Part shown: positions 1 through 7,633 of the stretch, piece after piece
How positions within the stretch are numbered: the stretch's first letter is position 1
Layout: the number at the start of each line of letters is the position of its first letter
From: Acinetobacter sp. BY419
GTDB taxonomy: Bacteria > Pseudomonadota > Gammaproteobacteria > Pseudomonadales > Moraxellaceae
Assembly (NCBI RefSeq): GCF_019038395.1
Contig: NZ_JAGFXZ010000003.1
Span: 1 to 64,000, forward strand
DNA length: 64,000 nucleotides
Direction of reading: 5' to 3'
Position numbers and translations under genes: made by a program
Notes under the pieces: generated by a model
What the model saw: only the letters and a program-made list of their open reading frames with translations
The model's database searches: none
Told to the model about the DNA's origin: nothing

Positions 1-1
1 T

Positions 2-85
2 TATAATCAGCAGAGAATTCAAAAAGGATTAGATTTTAAAACACCAAATCAAATGGCAGCAGACTTTTACAAGTTGGCTGCATAG
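2..85 (+). pseudogene. C-terminal end of a DDE-type transposase (cut by window edge)
   Basis: The frame starting at base 2 is open to a TAG stop at 83-85 and reads YNQQRIQKGLDF followed by KTPNQMAADFYKLAA. This is the typical end of an rve-type (IS3/IS481-like) transposase, where a YN..R.Q..L...TP motif closes the catalytic core. Only 27 residues are visible, so whether the copy is intact cannot be judged. It sits just beyond the end of the recombinase operon and points to nested mobile DNA to the left. The exact IS family is uncertain. Confidence 0.5.
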
Positions 86-114
86 AATCTACCAAGTGGA
101 AGTATCCTGTTAAT

Positions 115-327
115 TCAGCACACATCAATTTGTTCAGCAATATACCTGCTAATTAAACTTTTACGTTTCAGGTTGCTTAGAGTACTTAAACCTCCTGAAA
201 TATGTTTTCTAGCTACAAGTCTATCGTGGACAGATTTATGTGAAATAGGGGATTTATCGTAACCCTCTAATAACATAAGTTGTAATTCATTTTCGATTGC
301 TTGATCCAATTCCTTACCACGTAACAT
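115..327 (-). CDS. Small protein at the end of the recombinase-trio operon
   Basis: This 70-aa gene of unknown function starts 3 bases after the 782-aa recombinase stops. A ribosome-binding site (AAGG, 8 bases before the ATG) lies in the end of the upstream gene, so it is the fourth cistron of the operon. The protein is charged and predicted mostly helical, with a middle segment (about residues 25-62: SPISHKSVHDRL, then RKHISGGLSTLSNLKRKSLI) that could be a small winged-helix or helix-turn-helix. Tn554-type and similar trio elements also carry a small accessory protein beside their recombinases, often proposed to act as a DNA-binding directionality or accessory factor. That role here is inference from position. 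No Cys cluster, signal peptide or membrane segment is visible. Confidence 0.6.
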   Translation of the reverse strand: MLRGKELDQAIENELQLMLLEGYDKSPISHKSVHDRLVARKHISGGLSTLSNLKRKSLISRYIAEQIDVC

Positions 328-330
328 TTT

Positions 331-2679
331 CTAAGCCTTACTTGATTCAATTTTGTGCTGTTCGATAGCAAATAATTCAGATAGTGTATGAGGTAATTTT
401 ATATTTTCATCAATATAATCAAATATACGAATAGGTGTTAAGTCATTGCGTTTAGACAAGGCTCTCTCTTTGACTACATTTAAATTTGAGATTTTATTTT
501 TTATCTCACTTAGCATATGGGTATAAGACTTATCATACTGGACTATGGATAGAGTTTTCTGATAATTCACGGTTAAACTATTAATCATAGATTCTAGGTT
601 TTCTAGTTCTCCTTTCCTATGCGTAATAGTGAAATTTCCACATTTATCACCTGATTGACATGCCATACGTTTTGGACAATCGTGTACTGTAACATCACGC
701 ATACAACCTCCAAATGGTAAAGGATGTAAGTAAGCATGTCTTTCGACTAACGAATCTGCTTTTGGAAGATCTGAATGACTTAATTCATTAAAAGCTTCAG
801 TAATATCAGAAAATATATCTTCAAAAAAAGACTTTTTAATGTGTTCTGATATGTCATGTTTATTATCAAAAGATTGTAAATTCATTTTTAAATTATTTTC
901 TAAATCTAGGTCTTTTGAAAAATACATAAAACCATCATGCTTAATTGACTCTACAGGATTAGGATGCAGATAATTTTCTTTATGTTCTGAGCGTATCAAA
1001 TCAAACTTTTCAAACAAACTAGCTGCAATTTTTCTATGTTTAAGTGCTACATGTTGATAATATTGATTTTGCTTAATATCTATTCGCCCCATAAGCAAAG
1101 CTTGCAGATGCTCAGATAGTCCGGATAAAGCAAGGAACGTGTTAATGTTATGCCTTGGAATATGTGTAGACAATTTTGAATATTCTGTATCATTTTCTTT
1201 GAGATAATATTTCTCAAAGACTGATAAATTCTGACCGCCACCTAAGAAATTATTTATTGTAGTGCAGGTAAATGGAATTATATTAGATTTATGGCTAAAC
1301 TTTCTACTAAAATTCAACGACTTGTACTCATGTAAAAAAAGTAAATCCTCGTATAGAATTTCCTCATTAACTCCATTACTATTAAGAACATGAACAAATG
1401 GTGAGCCAGATGTAAAATTGGGTGTCAAAGACTTTATGTAATTATTAATATCTTTCTTTAGATAATAAGTATTTATTTTGTTACCAATTTTAATTTCCTT
1501 TAGTACAGGAATTTTTTTAACTGACGGCAAAAGTATTGCTCTGTAATTAACCCTATAGTTATATTCACTAATTTCTCTTACCTTAAATATTGTATCGATC
1601 AAATCTTCTAAAACTATTTCATCTCCTGGGATTTCATCTAACTCTAATGGAAGAAAATCAACAATTTTCTTTGATTTGATATATTGAATTTGTGCACGAT
1701 ATTCTTTCGTAAGTTGTTCTACTGACTCGAAAATTATTTCTGCTAATTTACCAGCAGTAGGCTCTAACCAATGAATACGTTCTCCAACACCTTTAGCACC
1801 ATGATATCGAATTCCTATTGAATATTGCTGAACACCATCTAAAGTTAAGTGTTCTTGTGTAATAGGATCTATAATTTTCTTTTTTATTAATGCATTTCTT
1901 TTTAATAATATAGCTTCAGTTGAACGAAAGCCTGTAATAATCAATAGTAACAGAAAATTCAGTGCTATCTTTTCACTGGTTGTTTGACATAAGCCACTAA
2001 GAGCAACAATATTAATAAAAGTTTGAACTGATACCAATTTATTACTTTCTAGATCACTTTCATCTAGTTCAAGTTGATCAATCAAAGCTTTCGTTCTTTT
2101 TGCATTTGGTGTCCTATTTTGTCGGTTGATATACTTTAAGTCATGTACAAATTCTAGCTGTGATTCTGTAAAACCATAATGATTTATCATCTTTTGTATA
2201 CGTATAAAACTTCCTGCATGGTCTGGAAGATTTGTTTTGCTTGAGTTTTCAAATAAACAGTTGAATGCGATATTTAAAACCTCCGTTGTTAATGAACATG
2301 CATGGTAATTTTGAGTATGTTGAACTAATGCGCTGTACCAACGTTTAAGAACTAACATTTCTGCATACAATTTTTGTGGCGAAGCCCTCTTATTGGATTG
2401 ACGATAACTTAAAACAATTACAGATTTCATAAATATTTGAAATTCTTCATCTATTTCAAAATTCTCAATTCCTTTTAGATTTTTTATTACCCCAAAATTT
2501 AAATATGTTTTTCCTGATCTTGATATTAACCATCCAGATCCATTAGATCCTCCAACCCATATTGAATCAGTCCAAGTATTTTTAAAAGTCGGTTGAATAT
2601 TTTCTAAGAAATATTCTTTTTGTTCATTGACAAATTCAAGATAATTTTTAGAAATCACGATCTGACCCCTTACTAACAT
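331..2679 (-). CDS. Large tyrosine recombinase, third of the trio
   Basis: A 782-aa site-specific recombinase. The catalytic region is in the middle and C-terminal half: box I Arg252 (LIITGFRSTEAILL), the H-x-x-R pair His506/Arg509 (STHIPRHNINTF) and a Tyr at 540 or 541. The usual third-position His/Trp is Arg532 (LLMGRIDI). A long insertion of about 250 residues separates the boxes, and a C-terminal Cys cluster (C659, C668, C674, C680) may bind zinc. It overlaps the preceding recombinase gene by 32 bases. A GTG at 2658 has a better Shine-Dalgarno (AAGGGG, 7 bases upstream) and would reduce the overlap to 11 bases, so the true start may be there. Long recombinases of this kind with a Cys-rich tail occur in Tn554-type and gamma-mobile-trio elements. 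Assignment to one named family needs a profile search. Confidence 0.8.
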   Translation of the reverse strand: MLVRGQIVISKNYLEFVNEQKEYFLENIQPTFKNTWTDSIWVGGSNGSGWLISRSGKTYLNFGVIKNLKGIENFEIDEEFQIFMKSVIVLSYRQSNKRASPQKLYAEMLVLKRWYSALVQHTQNYHACSLTTEVLNIAFNCLFENSSKTNLPDHAGSFIRIQKMINHYGFTESQLEFVHDLKYINRQNRTPNAKRTKALIDQLELDESDLESNKLVSVQTFINIVALSGLCQTTSEKIALNFLLLLIITGFRSTEAILLKRNALIKKKIIDPITQEHLTLDGVQQYSIGIRYHGAKGVGERIHWLEPTAGKLAEIIFESVEQLTKEYRAQIQYIKSKKIVDFLPLELDEIPGDEIVLEDLIDTIFKVREISEYNYRVNYRAILLPSVKKIPVLKEIKIGNKINTYYLKKDINNYIKSLTPNFTSGSPFVHVLNSNGVNEEILYEDLLFLHEYKSLNFSRKFSHKSNIIPFTCTTINNFLGGGQNLSVFEKYYLKENDTEYSKLSTHIPRHNINTFLALSGLSEHLQALLMGRIDIKQNQYYQHVALKHRKIAASLFEKFDLIRSEHKENYLHPNPVESIKHDGFMYFSKDLDLENNLKMNLQSFDNKHDISEHIKKSFFEDIFSDITEAFNELSHSDLPKADSLVERHAYLHPLPFGGCMRDVTVHDCPKRMACQSGDKCGNFTITHRKGELENLESMINSLTVNYQKTLSIVQYDKSYTHMLSEIKNKISNLNVVKERALSKRNDLTPIRIFDYIDENIKLPHTLSELFAIEQHKIESSKA

Positions 2680-4249
2680 TACAGCGTAATATCACTGATT
2701 CAATTTCAAACTTTGTAGTTTCATGAATCCTAATTACTGGATTCCTTGATAAACCAATCCCATCAGATAATTTAATTAACAAATTAATTTCGTTTTGAAT
2801 ACTATCAAGAACTTTTCCATGATCTGCATCGATGAAAGGATGGAAATACATGCAGCCATAACAATTCCTCACAGGTTGAAATAGACAATGACCTGGATAG
2901 GAACAACCGCCAATATCGTAGTGAATATCTGCCCCTATGTTGCCTAATACTTTTTTGGAGGACCAATCTTTGGTATAGACCAATTGACCAGTCAATAGCA
3001 TGGCAATCATTTGTTTATATAGTGAGTTGCTTCCTAAGGCCTTAGCTCTAATTTGCGCCATTTCAGGTGTAGAGAAAATATAATGTCTAGCCGTTACTAC
3101 CGATGAATGGCCTAAAATGTAAGCAATTTCTTCTGCACTAGCTCCACTTATTGCTAGGCTGTAACCCACATGATGTCTGAAATCTGAGTAAGAATATTTC
3201 TGTTGAATCATTTCACCAGATAGAACTGCTTCTTTATATTGCTTCGGAGAAAACTCAAATAATTGCTTGTTAATCGAGTGTTGACAAAAACGAGATGCAT
3301 TGTCACCCATGTCGAACATTTTTTGATCGCCATTAAGACTGTATCTTTTAATGTAAGCGATAAGAATGGAAGCAATTTCTTCAGGTAACTTAATAGCAAT
3401 TTTTTCATGAACATAACGAGATTGCTTTGCATAAGGAATAAGGATGCTATAACGACAAAAATTATCACTCTTACGGATAGTGTCCTGCTTTAAATCACTA
3501 ACAGATAGCTTAGCCAACTGAACGGGTCTAAGCCCTGATACATAAACTAGAGCTAGCATTGCTGAATTTAAGAGTTGTTCATTAGCTATGTTCTCACCAT
3601 GAAGTAACAAATCGCTATTAATCTTAGAAAATCCTTGGTGAATCATAGTTTTAAGAGGGTAGTCAATCCGATCCTCATATTCTTGATAATATAATTCTGA
3701 GTTGAATGATTTAGGACGTTCCAAAAAATCAAGTTCATACTCTTTATCAATATTAAATCCAGAAAAATTTTCCAAAAAAAGTAATTTAACTAAAAATTTT
3801 AAATCATAATAAAAATGATTTTTATCTGTTTTAGATAAATGATTTAATAATATTTTAAAACTATCGAAGTTAAAATTTAATTTATTATTTTTAAAATATC
3901 TTATAGCATATTTAAATGAATCCAATTTAGAATTAAGCCTAGAAGGAGTGTTAACCTGTACAAAAAAAACCAAGAAAAATTTCAAAATTTTCTTCTCATA
4001 TAAGTCAAAACAATCAAAATTTAAATGAATCTTATTTCCAGAATAAAAAAATTCCCAAATATCAGGTTTAGTACTAATAAATTTTGTATCAAATGTAGAT
4101 GCAAGATTAAATTTTATTAATGGGGGTATCCTTAAATTATCAATAGAATTTAAATCTTCAGATGAGAAAATATTGAAAATATGTTTATCAACAGAAGAAT
4201 TAAACTCTATATCAAATTGTTTTTTATGTATTTTTTCCAAAAAATGCAC
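2648..4249 (-). CDS. Tyrosine recombinase, second of the trio
   Basis: A 533-aa phage-integrase-type recombinase. Visible boxes are Arg241 (LVYVSGLRPVQLAKL), Arg358 (YSDFRHHVGYSLA), His381 (ILGHSSVVTARHY) and the nucleophile Tyr390. The His normally three residues before the second Arg is Ser355. The N-terminal 200 residues are Lys/Phe/Asn-rich and would form the core-binding domain. A C-terminal Cys cluster (C449, C455, C463, C466) resembles that of the 782-aa partner. It overlaps the first recombinase by 26 bases and the third by 32 bases, so the three are translationally linked. No good ribosome-binding site precedes the ATG, in keeping with coupled translation. It is one part of a multi-recombinase mobile element. 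Confidence 0.85.
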   Translation of the reverse strand: MHFLEKIHKKQFDIEFNSSVDKHIFNIFSSEDLNSIDNLRIPPLIKFNLASTFDTKFISTKPDIWEFFYSGNKIHLNFDCFDLYEKKILKFFLVFFVQVNTPSRLNSKLDSFKYAIRYFKNNKLNFNFDSFKILLNHLSKTDKNHFYYDLKFLVKLLFLENFSGFNIDKEYELDFLERPKSFNSELYYQEYEDRIDYPLKTMIHQGFSKINSDLLLHGENIANEQLLNSAMLALVYVSGLRPVQLAKLSVSDLKQDTIRKSDNFCRYSILIPYAKQSRYVHEKIAIKLPEEIASILIAYIKRYSLNGDQKMFDMGDNASRFCQHSINKQLFEFSPKQYKEAVLSGEMIQQKYSYSDFRHHVGYSLAISGASAEEIAYILGHSSVVTARHYIFSTPEMAQIRAKALGSNSLYKQMIAMLLTGQLVYTKDWSSKKVLGNIGADIHYDIGGCSYPGHCLFQPVRNCYGCMYFHPFIDADHGKVLDSIQNEINLLIKLSDGIGLSRNPVIRIHETTKFEIESVILRCNVSKGSDRDF

Positions 4250-5582
4250 TCATTTCAACAATTCTTTCAATATTTGAGATATTTGCTCTTTCTACGATAA
4301 ACCTCTTGCCGTAGTGGATAGGCATTAAACTCGTAGGAGACCAACCTCCAAGCACACGTAAATCGTCTTGTGCTTTATCCAAAGAATTTTGACCTATATT
4401 ATTAATCGAATTTCCTAGTTTATCCATGTTCTCATATTTTTTAAATGAATAATTTAACATTAAATATGCCCATGTATGTCTACATACATGCGGTGTAATG
4501 CTATTTATTGAATCAAAAGCTTTATTATCAAAGTGATGCGGTATTCTATATTTAATTTCTTTATCTAAGATTGTAAAAATTTTTTTAACACTAGAATAAC
4601 TCAATGAAGAGTAGGGTGGTTTTAATGATGTGAATAAGATGTCAGAATTAATATCACTGCGAATTTCTTTTATATAAATATTTATAAACTTATAATCTCT
4701 TTCTTGTAGTGTTATTACTCGGTATGAAAACTCATTTTTAATTTTAGGTTTTCTACGTCTGTCATCATGTTCATCATCAGTATTGGTAATAATTAAACTA
4801 TAAGAGTCATTCAATATAGACTTTTTAATAGAATTTACGGTCAGCAACATCAGCTCACCGACTCGAAGTCCATAATTGAGCATTAAATGAATTATTAGGA
4901 AATTCCTAAATTGAGTTGGTCTATTTTTAAATGGATTAAAAGCATTAGTATTGTTAGAACTGCTAGGTGCTATAGTCTCATAAAGAACTTTAACCATTTC
5001 ATTTGTCATACTTTTAAACAGATACTTCTTTTCACCATGTATGGTTTTAGTGGATTTCCTAATAATCTTTTTCTTAATATCGATATGTTTTTTAATATTT
5101 GATTTAATTTTTTCTATTTCTTTTCTATCTAGATGAGGGTGTTTCTTTACAGTCAGATAGTCATCCATAAGATAAGTATAAAATTTCAAGAAAGAGCGAA
5201 TCTTGTTGCTAATATTTATATAACTGACTTTACGATTTCCTCCTAAGTATGTGACATCACTTAAGTCATTATTATTTTCTAGGTAAATGATAAAATTATC
5301 AATTTCGTCGTAAACAAGTTCAAAATTATAGTTTGAAGAATAGAAAAATTCGCAGAAAGAAATAGAATATTTTTTATACCAAAATATATACCAATCTTTT
5401 AGTGCCATCAAATCAGAATATTGCGTAGATAAGCTTTGAAAACGTATCACTCTCAAGCTAAACAATAATGGGAATAAGCATGGGAATGTCGACTCAGTAT
5501 CAAACAATAATTTGATTTCATTTTCATTAGATATCTTTTGTTCTAACTGGATACTTTTGACTTCAAACATGGTGAACTTCAT
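4224..5582 (-). CDS. Tyrosine recombinase, first of the trio
   Basis: A 452-aa site-specific integrase and first gene of the minus-strand operon. All catalytic boxes are visible: Arg240 (LMLNYGLRVGELMLL), His365 and Arg368 (ITPHVCRHTWAYLM), Trp414 in place of the third His (LGGWSPTSL, a known variant), and Tyr424. The N-terminal half (to about residue 190) is AT-rich in sequence and Lys/Asn/Tyr-rich in protein, as in a SAM-like core-binding domain. The ATG at 5582 or a second ATG at 5570 could be the start; neither has a clear ribosome-binding site. Base composition is more AT-rich than the T6SS genes beside it, consistent with horizontal transfer. It is the gene nearest the presumed right boundary of the element. 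Confidence 0.85.
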   Translation of the reverse strand: MKFTMFEVKSIQLEQKISNENEIKLLFDTESTFPCLFPLLFSLRVIRFQSLSTQYSDLMALKDWYIFWYKKYSISFCEFFYSSNYNFELVYDEIDNFIIYLENNNDLSDVTYLGGNRKVSYINISNKIRSFLKFYTYLMDDYLTVKKHPHLDRKEIEKIKSNIKKHIDIKKKIIRKSTKTIHGEKKYLFKSMTNEMVKVLYETIAPSSSNNTNAFNPFKNRPTQFRNFLIIHLMLNYGLRVGELMLLTVNSIKKSILNDSYSLIITNTDDEHDDRRRKPKIKNEFSYRVITLQERDYKFINIYIKEIRSDINSDILFTSLKPPYSSLSYSSVKKIFTILDKEIKYRIPHHFDNKAFDSINSITPHVCRHTWAYLMLNYSFKKYENMDKLGNSINNIGQNSLDKAQDDLRVLGGWSPTSLMPIHYGKRFIVERANISNIERIVEMSAFFGKNT

Positions 5583-5741
5583 GAACTAAAATTTAGGTCA
5601 ACATATCATATTTGTGATTAGGAGTTTTATTTGTATAAGTTATTGATATGAGGTAAGAGAAGTACAAATATGAAGTTAATGTTAGGTGTATTATATTTAA
5701 CATAATATACATTATACGAAACGTACTTGTAAGCCCAAAAT

Positions 5742-5780
5742 AGAAATGTCCGGTTTCTCCAAAGTAAAAATGTTTGGTCT
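5742..5780. repeat. Two imperfect 15-bp repeats, possible insertion-element end
   Basis: AGAAATGTCCGGTTT at 5742-5756 is followed 24 bases later by AAAAATGTTTGGTCT at 5766-5780. Short spaced repeats with an AAATGTCC core occur at the ends of some IS481/IS1202-like elements. The position, between the recombinase operon and the first T6SS gene, fits a relic or an element boundary. No gene lies in 5583-5854. Confidence 0.35.
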
Positions 5781-5854
5781 GTAACGCGCACCAACATCAT
5801 ATAGACTGAATAGATATCATGTATTGATAACTGTTACCTAACTAGATCAGACTT

Positions 5855-6625
5855 TCAAAGCACTTCAAACTCTATCCTACGATTTTTCTTGCGGCCTCCA
5901 GCTGTTGCATTATCTGCTACAGGTTTGCTTGAACCTAAACCTTCGGTACTCAGCAAATGCGCCGGAATATTTTTTGCAATTAAATAGACTTTCACTGCTT
6001 CTGCACGCTGCTGACTTAACACAAGATTTTTATTATCAATGCCTGAACTATCCGTATGGCCAATAATTCGTATCTTTTTGCCACCAACCTTGTTTAAGGC
6101 ACTGACCATCTCATCCAGAATTTGTGCGCCTGAAGCTGCCAATACCGCACTGCCAGATTCAAATTCAATAATCCGGTTCCTTAATGCAGCATCAATAATC
6201 TGCTGTTCTGCCTGATTGACTGAAAGCTGGGCATTTAAACGGTAATTTGTGGGGATTAAACCCTGCAATTTCGCTTTAGTATTATGAATTTCATCAGTAT
6301 TTAATACTTTACCAGTCAACTGGAAATCAGCACCCTTAACTATTAATTTACCTTGTTTAACCTTTTTAAGATCTTCATTAATCATATGACTGACTGTATT
6401 CGACCAATCCGCTGGTGCTACCACTTGACGGATCTGAATACGATTCACCACATTTTCCTGACCGTAGATTGAATACAATTTCGTTAAAATAGCCTGCTTG
6501 CTACTGTTATTCGGTACTGCGCCCTCAGCAATAATAGGCTGTGCATGTACATTAAATCCAAACGAAAAACATAATAAGGCTATGATTTTATTATATTTTA
6601 TTAATTTTAAATATTTAATTTTCAT
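5855..6625 (-). CDS. tagN: OmpA-domain T6SS accessory protein TagN
   Basis: A 256-aa protein with an N-terminal signal peptide (hydrophobic core about residues 14-27, cleavage near VHA-QP) and a C-terminal OmpA-like peptidoglycan-binding domain (about residues 145-256). Key motifs are IRIIGHTDSSG, LSQQRAEAVKVYL and GGRKKNRRIEFEV. It lies 1 base after tagF and ends the minus-strand T6SS operon, as tagN does in Acinetobacter T6SS clusters. The likely role is a periplasmic or outer-membrane protein that anchors the apparatus to peptidoglycan. No lipobox cysteine is visible, so it is probably a soluble periplasmic protein. Confidence 0.85.
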   Translation of the reverse strand: MKIKYLKLIKYNKIIALLCFSFGFNVHAQPIIAEGAVPNNSSKQAILTKLYSIYGQENVVNRIQIRQVVAPADWSNTVSHMINEDLKKVKQGKLIVKGADFQLTGKVLNTDEIHNTKAKLQGLIPTNYRLNAQLSVNQAEQQIIDAALRNRIIEFESGSAVLAASGAQILDEMVSALNKVGGKKIRIIGHTDSSGIDNKNLVLSQQRAEAVKVYLIAKNIPAHLLSTEGLGSSKPVADNATAGGRKKNRRIEFEVL

Positions 6626-6626
6626 T

Positions 6627-7586
6627 TTATGCTTCTATAAATGTCTGTTTAAATAGCTCAATACCTTGAATGAGGCTCATCTGACGTTCGCTTAAGGATT
6701 GTTCTAGTACTGCCAACCCTGCATTATTCTCTAAATATTGATTAATCCAAATCGCATCAATCAATGGAACCCAATATTCACTATTTAAATTATCAGTCAA
6801 AATATCGCTTAAAGCCCGAATATCGGTACCTTTAAAACTAAACAATAGGATTGGTTGCTTTTTATGCAAGATACTAATAAATAGCTTTGTATGATGATGC
6901 TGTACAAACTGGTAGATTAAATTGATCCAAAAATCAGCAATTTCATAGCAGTAAGTAGGATTGTGAATGGGTAAAATCAGCACTTTATTTAATCGACTAG
7001 TCCCATTCTGAATCACAGGTTGCAATAACAACCCCAAGCCAAGCATGCTTTGAGCCAACTGAAAAGCGTTGAAATTCATTAATTTCGCAAATGAATGAAT
7101 CGTATGATTTTCATAAAATAACTGTGCTTCTTGAGGACGAGACACCACTATTTGACTACTGAATTGATTGAGTTTATCCAGTAAATTATTGGCATCCCGG
7201 ATTAAGCGTATTGTAATATTAAGCTGATAAAGCTCAGGCAGCATCGATTTATAACGTAATGGCGAATATAGAATATTTTTAAAAGGCTTCTCATATTCAA
7301 TCAGATGACCGAGTACCATGGGGAATCTTCGCCCAGAACTATCTTCACTGGCAATCAAGTTCGCCACTAAAAATAATTTATCCTGAGGATTCACAATTAA
7401 AAAATCCAGTGTTGGCAATTGTGTATAGGTTTGCTTGAATTCAGATTTTTGCCTGGCATATTCCAATGCCTCACTTATCCAGTGATCAATCAGTTGAATC
7501 AACTCATACTGCCCTCGTGACTTTAAGAAATCTCCACGCGCTGGGCACTTGCCGTAATATATAGGTATGGTTTTTACTTCATCCAT
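6627..7586 (-). CDS. tagF: T6SS-associated protein TagF
   Basis: A 319-aa protein matching the TagF/ImpM family. It opens with the diagnostic motif YYGKCPARGDFLKSRG, then a helical segment and SGRRFPMVLGHL, which are family hallmarks. TagF is cytoplasmic; in Pseudomonas it acts as a post-translational repressor of T6SS firing together with Fha, and no fha, ppkA or pppA gene is present here. The gene follows tssM by 47 bases and is 1 base from tagN. The ATG at 7586 encodes MDEVKTIPIYYGK and is the natural family start. Function in Acinetobacter is inferred from family and location. Confidence 0.9.
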   Translation of the reverse strand: MDEVKTIPIYYGKCPARGDFLKSRGQYELIQLIDHWISEALEYARQKSEFKQTYTQLPTLDFLIVNPQDKLFLVANLIASEDSSGRRFPMVLGHLIEYEKPFKNILYSPLRYKSMLPELYQLNITIRLIRDANNLLDKLNQFSSQIVVSRPQEAQLFYENHTIHSFAKLMNFNAFQLAQSMLGLGLLLQPVIQNGTSRLNKVLILPIHNPTYCYEIADFWINLIYQFVQHHHTKLFISILHKKQPILLFSFKGTDIRALSDILTDNLNSEYWVPLIDAIWINQYLENNAGLAVLEQSLSERQMSLIQGIELFKQTFIEA

Positions 7587-7633
7587 ATCGATTCATCCAC
7601 CTATCCACTTAGAATTTAATTGATTGATCAATG

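Noticed and set aside
115..5582. Naming the trio as gamma-mobile-trio genes (GmtX/Y/Z)
   Set aside because: Gene count and layout are suggestive, but I cannot run the profile searches, and RIT or Tn554-type assignments are equally open from sequence reading.
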